From NCBI GenBank assembly GCA_946480125.1, contig CAMLIY010000057.1:1-14665 (forward strand): DNA of 14,665 nucleotides. The letters are read 5' to 3'. Shown piece by piece: positions 14,491-14,665 of the stretch. The first letter of the stretch is position 1; the number at the start of each line of letters is the position of its first letter. This DNA is from an uncultured Asticcacaulis sp. (GTDB lineage Bacteria; Pseudomonadota; Alphaproteobacteria; Caulobacterales; Caulobacteraceae). A model generated the notes under the pieces. It did no database searches and was not told the DNA's origin. It saw only the letters and a list, made by a program, of their open reading frames with translations. The translations under genes and the position numbers were made by a program.

Positions 14491-14665
14491 CGATGTCGGA
14501 CCCGAGCTCAGCGCCGAGGGCCTCGAGCGGATTCGCTCCTATGTCGGCAAGCAGGTTCGCTTCGCGGGCTGGGACGAAGCGGCGCGCGACATCGCGGCCA
14601 ATAATCGCGGCATTCCGGCCGACTGGACCCGTGACGACTGGATCAGGGCGGCGCGCCGCGCTTGA
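14468..14665 (+). pseudogene. Alpha/beta-hydrolase fragment, lacking its N-terminal part
   Basis: The frame from RIAGAILNDVGPELSAEGLERI through YVGKQVRFAGWDEAA to a TGA at the very end of the window reads like the cap-side part of an alpha/beta-fold hydrolase. The LNDVGPE motif follows the catalytic nucleophile region in that family. The nucleophile elbow and oxyanion strand that should precede it are absent; upstream the frame runs antisense through the asparaginase gene and is meaningless. Relatives, as I recall them, continue about 100 residues beyond the RAARRA end, including the catalytic His, so the C-terminus also seems missing. The segment appears more GC-rich than its surroundings. 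It is a fragment with no role in the glycan locus. Confidence 0.6.

Noticed and set aside
1..14665. Search for tRNA, rRNA, CRISPR arrays, insertion sequences and attachment sites
   Set aside because: I saw no cloverleaf-like gene, regularly spaced repeats, transposase or integrase, or terminal inverted repeats by eye; a covariance-model search would be needed to exclude small RNAs.

Overview
The window looks like chromosomal DNA from an alphaproteobacterium, most plausibly a member of the Caulobacterales (Asticcacaulis/Caulobacter-like). This is inferred from gene content, two Tat-exported glycosidases, paired HutC-type GntR regulators and moderate-to-high GC. No rRNA or other decisive marker is present, so the placement is not proven.

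Layout. (1) Positions 1-4146 are housekeeping genes. A YggS-type PLP-binding protein on the + strand abuts a PCu(A)C copper-chaperone lipoprotein on the - strand. Upstream of the latter on the - strand lies a murJ-trpS pair, read murJ first. A perfect 8-bp hairpin separates trpS from the copper gene. (2) Positions 4147-4479 are an AT-rich intergenic region between divergent murJ and cutC, rich in operator-like repeats. (3) Positions 4480-14472 are an accessory glycan-degradation locus. On the + strand: cutC family gene, GntR/HutC regulator 1, GntR/HutC regulator 2, GH29 alpha-L-fucosidase, GH85 endo-beta-N-acetylglucosaminidase. On the - strand and converging on these: a truncated glycosylasparaginase followed 2 nt later by a 776-residue secreted glycosidase-like protein that I cannot place in a family. 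(4) Positions about 14470-14665 hold an unrelated alpha/beta-hydrolase fragment. The asparaginase and the hydrolase both lack their N-terminal parts at the same point, so this is a rearrangement breakpoint or an assembly chimera.

How the genes fit together. GH29, GH85 and glycosylasparaginase act on neighbouring bonds at the reducing end of an N-glycan. The fucosidase removes fucose, the ENGase cuts between the two core GlcNAc residues, and the asparaginase releases GlcNAc from Asn. The unidentified GH-like protein shares an operon with the asparaginase and is the best candidate here for an undescribed enzyme. Two paralogous regulators with an identical recognition-helix core probably respond to a sugar from this pathway. 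One has a textbook TTGACG-N17-TATATA promoter with a tandem AATACC repeat in its spacer. The GH29-GH85 operon has a perfect 8+8 inverted repeat (GTTGTCAT/ATGACAAC) directly after its -10-like TATAAA. Fourteen of 15 bases of that -10/operator block recur upstream of murJ/cutC. No transporter, TonB receptor, mannosidase or GH20 gene is in the window, so the locus is probably incomplete here.
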